Below are positions 56,354-64,000 of a stretch of 64,000 nt of DNA, piece after piece (the first letter of the stretch is position 1; every line of letters starts with the position of its first letter). The stretch is from Dillenia suffruticosa (Eukaryota > Streptophyta > Magnoliopsida > Dilleniales > Dilleniaceae): the NCBI GenBank assembly GCA_033439265.1, contig JAVTVX010000027.1:8323001-8387000 (forward strand), given 5' to 3'. The position numbers were made by a program, and so were the translations under genes. Under the pieces are notes generated by a model, which saw only the letters and a list, made by a program, of their open reading frames with translations, made no database searches and had not been told where the DNA came from.

Positions 56354-58500
56354 TCAAAGAGGAGTGGGAGTTGTAAGAACAAGGGGATCAACCACTGTAT
56401 TCTCATTTGATCCTTCCAAAGGTACTTTGCCCACACGAATAAGTGCAAGTTGAGGATTTGACATTTCAAGATTAACATCCTCACTCTCAAGGGGCATGGC
56501 GCCCGCCAAACCTGCCCTGCGGATAATCTCCATGATGCATTCCAATCTCTCAAACAACCTATGCCAAACACGTGAATGTTGATTGATAGTTTTTGCAATA
56601 GTTTCCCCCAGATTGACTGTCCTTTGCCCAGTAGCTTGAAGAGATATTTTGCACATCTCTGCCAACCTATCCGTTGGCTGTAGACACATCTCGCATACTC
56701 TGGCCTCAGCCTCCAGTGTTTTACACATGTGGAGTGTAATACCCAGCTCCACCTTTAGTCACTCCACCTCTTTGGTCCTAGCAATTGAAGCAGTCGATGA
56801 TGCTCTCTCCTCCTCAACCTCCATCTCTTTTATTGATAGAGCATCCCGCAACCGAGAAACCTTGTTATCCATTTGGTTCACTCGATGCCTCAAATGCTTA
56901 ATCGTCTGTTTCCTCCTTACTCTTTGGGATTTCGCCAAGACAATGGTCTGCACAAAGTAAAAAGGTCATGCATAAAGAATGCAAATGTGGACAAACTATC
57001 TTCTAAGGCAGTCATACCGTTAGCCTCGATGACTTGATAGCTTTATCGCCTTGCTCAAGGATCAACTTGTTTAACTCCAGCTTCGGGCGGTAAAAATTCC
57101 ACCCAATCAGCTATCCTGCTAGCCTCGCTGCTACCAATGAAACTATACCGGCAATCTCCTACACTGATTACTAGAGTACCCCTTTTTCTTCATCCCTTGC
57201 AACCATCATAGGACCGAACAAGAATAATGGGTGGAAGGGCTGTTCCCCAACACTTTTCACTTGCTTTTCTTTGGTGTTAAGGGAATAGCAGAAGATAGGC
57301 CTGCATCGAGATCCTCAGCCGACCCTAGAAAGATCCCCTCGGGATCTCTGGGGGCTTGATCCTCCACCTTTACTCGGTCCTCCTAGAGGTTCTTGGAAAT
57401 AGGACCTTCAACCTCCTACTCTCCTTCAGCTCTCCCTTCGATACTCACATCGTTTGCCTTGATGTTTCATGTTGGCTCTACCTCAACTCTTGTCACCTCT
57501 CAAACCTCTTGCTCATGATTTTTAGTTTCGATAGTTTCTAGCATATTTGATGAACCCGATCCCTTATTTTCCCTCATAGGCTCAACCGATGAGCTCGACT
57601 ATTGAACTCTCATCTTCTTTTGCATCAGGGACAAAATAAAAACGGTGTCAGCACCTGTACCTGAAGAGTCTTCCGCCTTAGTCGCCTCTCTCTTCACATC
57701 AAACCTCATTTGCTTGTTGGTAGTTATTGCCTAAGGTTTTTTTCTTCTGGAGACTACAGAACGCTCACAAGTTCTTTGTTTTTCTTCTCCACTAGATGAG
57801 GCTTTACAATCTTCCTCTTCTCTTTTGACAAAAGGCCCGCTAGCGCCAGCATTTCATTATCTAGGAGAGCATCAACTGAAATGTGCCTCTTCTCGATGTT
57901 ACAATAACCACCAATAGAACAAATAAATCCTGAATGCCGAGAGGGCAAATGGGTCTTTAGCCCAAGATTTGGTTCCTCATCCACTATTGGCAAAGAGGGC
58001 ATTAAATCTCTATTCAAAAATTCCACGAAAAGTATTTGTATATCCAGTTCTTATCGATGGTCTCTTTATAATAGAATTTGCAATTCAATTCTAGTCTCGT
58101 CTGTAGATAAAACTACCGTTCTGTAGAACCCCCACAGTTGCATCTCTTGAGAGAAAACATGGATGCCAAGATCTTAAAATCAAAGCGGTGCTGGCAAAAA
58201 CTCATTAACAACAATACAACTATCACCAAATGCCAAACGCTGGGAATCAACATTATAGAAAAAATATTCCAACAAAACAAAACTTGAGCAATATCGCCTG
58301 TCTAGGGCATCTTCAAGCCATGACACATTGATTATACATTGGAATGCGGCTCTCCAAGGCCCTATTGGCCCTATCTTCATTGATAGCTGACCAAAGGATA
58401 TAATTGTCTCCTAACAACATATCACTCTGAACATCACGGAGTTCCTCTTCTGTCATGATGCTTCTAATATCATTGAATGAGCCCGCGATGATGAACCTTT
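56354..58500 (-). pseudogene. antisense gene of gypsy element (copy 1)
   Basis: Read on minus from near 58500, after a possible ATG (MAKGSSSRAHSMILEAS). 58380-58180 encodes a blocky hydrophobic region (WLEDALDRRYCSSFVLLEYF). 58026-57754 has FLNRDLMPSLPIVDEEPNLG, which parallels VNKDLMSSLVEVHAKPTVGL in copy 2. Near 57220 a PPIILVRS linker parallels TPLPPILIRS of copy 2. 56953-56759 is a coiled coil (RHRVNQMDNKVSRLRDALSI), and 56752-56354 is the C-terminal region with cysteine-containing helices (ARVCEMCLQPTDRLAEMCKI) and a Pro/Thr tail. Frames are broken in several places. The gene lies antisense to gag-protease. No function is assigned. Confidence 0.45.
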
Positions 58501-58930
58501 AGCCATCTTCAATTTGATTCCTTCTCTATGAGAATAGCTTTAGAATTTCAAAAGGATTAACTTTTGAATTACTTTTCCATATGGAAATTGGAGCATTCAA
58601 AGAGCAGACATGATAGTATACAAACCAATTAGATGCTACACTTTATAAAGCGTATGGAAGATGGTTTGTGGAGACCCAAGCAATGCATGAAGCATTAAAT
58701 GCTCTGTACTAACATCTTTTCAAATTCTTATATATTTAATGCTACTCTTAAAACACTTCTTATGGAACAACGCCAAGAGTCGGCGGCAACTCATGGAACA
58801 TGGTCCAAAGATTCTTTTTGTCGGAGGTCTTTTGAAATGTTAGGTGATTGTGGTCGAAGACTTTTATAAGATTTAGACATCCTTGAGATTAAGGAAAGTT
58901 TACAATTTTATAAAGATTTGTTTCTTTCTC
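58501..58930. other. unassigned, non-coding
   Basis: Nothing recognised between the antisense gene and the long inverted repeat. Confidence 0.5.
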
Positions 58931-59474
58931 GAGAGTCCAAGAGAATTAGAATTTTTCAAGAATGCAGAAAGTTTCCTGTGTCGTGGATGTCTCATTCCTA
59001 ACCGAGAGTACAAGCGAATTAGAATTTTATGGGATTTAGAAAGATTTGAAGGTGGTGGTGATTTCCTTCCTTATTGGATAACTATGGTGATTACGGAAAC
59101 TTGTCAAGTAGGGTTTCATCAATTGCCTCTCACTCCTAATGACATTTTGAAAGAGTCGAGTAGAATGTAAGAGGTCGCCCGAGAGACCAAGAGGTCAAAT
59201 GACACTATGGGATTGAATAATCGAGAGGTCAGCTAACTTGGAGATCATGAGACCGAGAGGTTGAATGTGACCTCTTAGTTTCTCAACCTCTCAGTCTCTC
59301 GATCACTCGACCTCTTATTTAATCGATCCATCGTCATTCGATCTTTCGGTAAACCAATCTCCTGGCCTTTCTAAATCCTATAAGATTCTAATTCTATTGT
59401 ACTCTTGGTTTGGAAGAAGATCTCCGTAACACTGGAAACTTTCCATATTTTTGACGAATTCTAATTCTTTTGGA
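58931..59474. mobile_element. long inverted-repeat unit (foldback or MULE-like)
   Basis: Arm 1 (58931-59053) and arm 2 (about 59357-59474, inverted) align over ~115 bp: TCCAAGAGAATTAGAATTTT, GAAAGTTTCCTGTGT, GAGTACAAGCGAATTAGAAT, ATGGGATTTAGAAAG in arm 1 match TCCAAAAGAATTAGAATTCG, GAAAGTTTCCAGTGT, GAGTACAATAGAATTAGAAT, ATAGGATTTAGAAAG read inward from the right. The 300-bp loop is itself rich in GAGAGGTC/GACCTCTC palindromes. No transposase and no clear TSD. Part of a gypsy 3' LTR is an alternative. Confidence 0.5.
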
Positions 59475-59661
59475 TGCTGATGGACAAACACAACACACTT
59501 AGCCAAACAGTACATAAAGAATTAGAGGCGAATGGATAACACTATAGCATTTATATCTCAAGTATGTGCAAGACAATTGATAGGGTATAAATTAGGGTAA
59601 TATTTATAATTGATTTTGCTTTATTTTTAAATAAGTATTACACTAATATCTATAATTTATG

Positions 59662-60360
59662 TTATTTGATATGTTAGAATTGATGGTGCAGGTTTATGAA
59701 GGAAAGTGAAGAAAAATGAGTTAACTTGGAGTATTCAAATAAGGAATGAAAAAATGGACAGTAATACTCTTTTGTTAACATGTGGACACATGGATCTCAA
59801 GAGATATTGCAAAATATTCTTGAAAACCAAATCAACATGTTCCCTTTTTAATTGCATGAAAATTCAAGGAATGATGGAGTCTAAATTGGAAACATTGAAA
59901 ACTTTGAATATTTTATTTCATTCTTGTTATTTAGGAATATAATATTTTAGAAACTTCAATTTTGTAATCTTTTATTTTACATAGTTCATGTTTTTGACAA
60001 GTCAAGTAGGTTATTTAGGTAAAAGAAACTTCTTTTTATTTGTTTTATCAATTGCCTTGGGGATTGAAGGGTTTACCTTTTTAGAAAGGGGGAACATCAT
60101 CATATATAGGAGGCAGCCGGTAGTCACATTGAGCATTGTAGTATTGGCTCTTAGCACATTCTTTTAGAATAGGAGCAATTAGGTCACGTCAATGTAGTCT
60201 TCCAGCATACTTTTGCTTCAGCACATATACCTTAATTCTAGCAGCAATTTTATTTTCCATGATTTCTTGTTAATTTATTTTATAATTGAACGGTTATTGA
60301 AATCTTGATTCTCCATGGTTGTGAGATTTAATTGAGGATATTAAATTAACATATCATATA
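59662..60360 (+). other. LTR-like or promoter-like stretch, unclassified
   Basis: Begins near TATGTTAGAATTGATGG. It carries a TATA-like CATCATATATAGGAGGC near 60098-60114 followed by a GC-balanced leader, resembling the U3/R/U5 layout of a solo LTR. A 78-codon frame (59706-59942) matches nothing known. No partner LTR, PBS or TSD was found. Confidence 0.25.
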
Positions 60361-60499
60361 TATTTATTTAATTTATACACTTAATTGTTTATAATTTATT
60401 TTGAATTTATTGAATAAAAGGCCAATATTTAATAATTTTAGAATAATCTACAATAAATTAAAACGGCACTACAAAAAAACACGGATTTAGTGATAGATT

Positions 60500-61215
60500 T
60501 TAGCGATTAAAAAAATTTGATATTATTTTGTAACGAAATTAGCGACAAAATCGAGATTTATCGCTATTTTCCAACGAAATTAGCGATAAATTTATATTCA
60601 TAGCTATTTAGTGACGAATGGAAGTTTGGTTACAAAATTTACGACGAACTCACTAATCGTTGCTAAATCAACGATGAAAAATGGTGTCTGTCACTAAATT
60701 AGTGACTAACAGATGAGTTTGTCACTAAATTAGTGACGACCATGAACATTGTTACTAATTCAGTGACGAAATGAGTGTTCATCACTGATTTTGCAACGAA
60801 TGCAGATGTTCGTTGCTTGATCAATCGAATATTCGTCACTAAATTTTTGACGAATCGAATGTTCATTACTGATTCAGCGATTTGTCACTGAATCAGCGAT
60901 GAACAAATCATTCGTTGCTAATTCAGCCTCGATAGAAACTGATCGTTACTGATTTAACGACGAAGTCCAATCTTCGTCGCTAATTTAGTGATGAGGCACA
61001 ATGTTCGTCGCTAAATCTGCAATAAAATTCAGTGTTCATTGCTGATTCAATGACCGAATTCATTATCCGTTGCTAAATCAGTGACAAAAATGTTTGTTCA
61101 TCACTAAATTGATGACGAATTAAGTTGTTCGTCCCTAAATTTATCGCTAATTAGCGTTAACTTCCAACATTCATTGTTAAATTGGTCGCTAATTAGCTAC
61201 AAACTGATAATTTGT
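60500..61215. repeat. subterminal palindrome array of second CACTA element, block 1
   Basis: Units such as TGTCACTAAATTAGTGAC and CGTCGCTAATTTAGTGAT at 30-31 bp spacing (60690, 60721, 60751, 60781, 60811). The variants are more diverged than in the first element. Confidence 0.8.
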
Positions 61216-61689
61216 TGCTAATTTCAATGTTATTTGAATTCTAGTTTCAAAATTTATGATTAAATTTCTTCTACTCTCTCTTATATAACATTTTCAATTG
61301 TCTCTCTATATTTTTACCTTTTACATAAGAATAATGAAATTGACTTAAATTCATAGTAAATGTCAAGATTCTCACCAATTCGATCACTTTTGACAATAAA
61401 TAATTCATTCAATTTTTATTTATATAAGGAAATGGTAATTGAGTATTACCAATTATAGTAGTAGAATTTATTTATATAAGCATTTGAGTATATATTTATA
61501 TAAATCACAGACTTAATTTGTTTACGTATTCAAGTTATTTAGCTAAATATGAAAATGAAAATTTCTTTTATTGCTGATTAATATAATGAATATTTTTTTG
61601 TCTGTAATTTTGTTATTGCATGCATTGAACTAAATATCAGTGAAAGTTTGTCTCTAATTTCATAATTGAGTGGATTGAATTAAATATGT

Positions 61690-62120
61690 CACTAAATTCG
61701 TTACAAATTATATCTTCATTACTAAATTTATTGTAAATCAATGATGGACATGATATTTCGTCGCTAAATCTGTGACAAACATAGGCTTTCGTCGCTGATT
61801 TAGTGATGAAAGAAGCTATTCGTCACTGATTTAGTGACGAACAATCGTGTTCGTTGCTAATTTCACTGACAAACAATCTTGCTTGTCATTGATTTAGCAA
61901 TGAATGGTTTTATTTGATGCCGATTTAGCGACAAACTATAGGTTTCGTCCCTAATTTAGTGATGGACACTATGTTCATCGCTGATTGGGTGACAAATGAC
62001 ATTGTTCGGCGACGAACACTATCCTTCATCACGGATTCAATGACAAACACGGGTGTTCATCGCAAACCAGTGATGAACAGGGTGTTCATTGCAAATCAAT
62101 GATGAATAGGGTGTTCATCA
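61690..62120. repeat. subterminal palindrome array of second CACTA element, block 2
   Basis: Further units (for example CGTCACTGATTTAGTGACG near 61825), separated from block 1 by about 480 bp of AT-rich sequence. The array ends in direct units of GGGTGTTCATCGCAAA / CAGTGATGAACAGGGTG near 62050-62120. Confidence 0.75.
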
Positions 62121-62154
62121 CTGAATAAAAGTGTAAAACCACTCAACATCATGC

Positions 62155-62270
62155 CTCTCACACTCCTACTCAGTCTCTCTCGCGGTTTCTCACTCTCTTT
62201 CTCTCTCACACGAGCTGGAGCAACAAGGTATGTCTCCCAACTCTCTTTCTCTCTCTTTGCTCAAGGTCCG
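62155..62270 (+). promoter_or_regulatory. TC-rich leader with probable splice donor (second CACTA)
   Basis: TCTCTCTCGCGGTTTCTCAC and CTCTCTTTCTCTCTC tracts, then GAGCAACAAGGTATGTCTCC, a strong donor context at AAG/GTATGT (62226-62234). It parallels 51421-51562 of the first element. Confidence 0.5.

Positions 62271-64000
<1,730 letters not shown>

Noticed and set aside
59706-59942. 78-codon plus-strand frame
   Set aside because: No recognisable domain; lies in an LTR-like stretch and is within chance length.

Overview
This is AT-rich nuclear DNA of a flowering plant. Most of it is nested, mostly decayed transposable elements, and I found no intact cellular gene. Plant origin is supported by a CACTA (En/Spm) element with the plant tnp2/DUF4218/DUF4216 and Ptta/En/Spm domain set, Ty1/copia elements primed by initiator Met-tRNA, a Tat-like Ty3/gypsy gag-protease with an antisense ORF, tRNA-derived SINEs and many TC microsatellites. 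I cannot name the species; a eudicot is likely. All percentages and alignments here were made by eye.

1-3.6 kb: unassigned flank with TC microsatellites, a SINE and an RNase H-like remnant. 3.6-21.5 kb: an old Ty1/copia element (6711-21540, coding strand minus, TSD GTCGA) that was later rearranged. About 6.7 kb of upstream flank, 3' LTR and pol was duplicated in tandem (3985-10673 and 10690-17426). Copy B then gained a SINE and lost part of its LTR, and a 402-bp segment was duplicated recently (17071-17874). 21.5-25.9 kb: SINEs, a second RNase H-like fragment and other small repeats. 25.9-32.3 kb: a complete but non-coding Ty1/copia element (25917-32251, minus, TSD AAGGT) related to the first in its internal region. 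A SINE with a perfect 17-bp TSD follows.

32.6-36.3 kb: AT-rich intergenic DNA. 36.3-58.5 kb: a degenerate Tat-like Ty3/gypsy element. It has a T/G-rich tandem-repeat block, a PBS-like site, gag and protease on plus with no recognisable RT/RNase H/integrase, a 24-bp minisatellite, and two diverged copies of an antisense gene on minus. The downstream antisense copy was hit by two DNA transposons only 64 bp apart: a 635-bp hAT (42339-42973, TSD ATAGACAT) and a 10.7-kb CACTA element (43037-53730, TSD CTT). The CACTA carries a TNP2-type transposase and a TNPA-like gene, both on minus and both damaged. Its ends hold arrays of palindromes with a constant 30-bp period.

58.5-64 kb: a long inverted repeat (foldback or MULE-like), an LTR-like stretch, and the left end of a second CACTA element starting at 60467 that runs toward or past the window edge. 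It has the same layout: terminal CACTA, 30-bp-period palindromes, then a TC-rich leader with a probable splice donor. The most noteworthy signal is this shared 30-bp phasing of palindromes whose sequences differ between arrays and elements.
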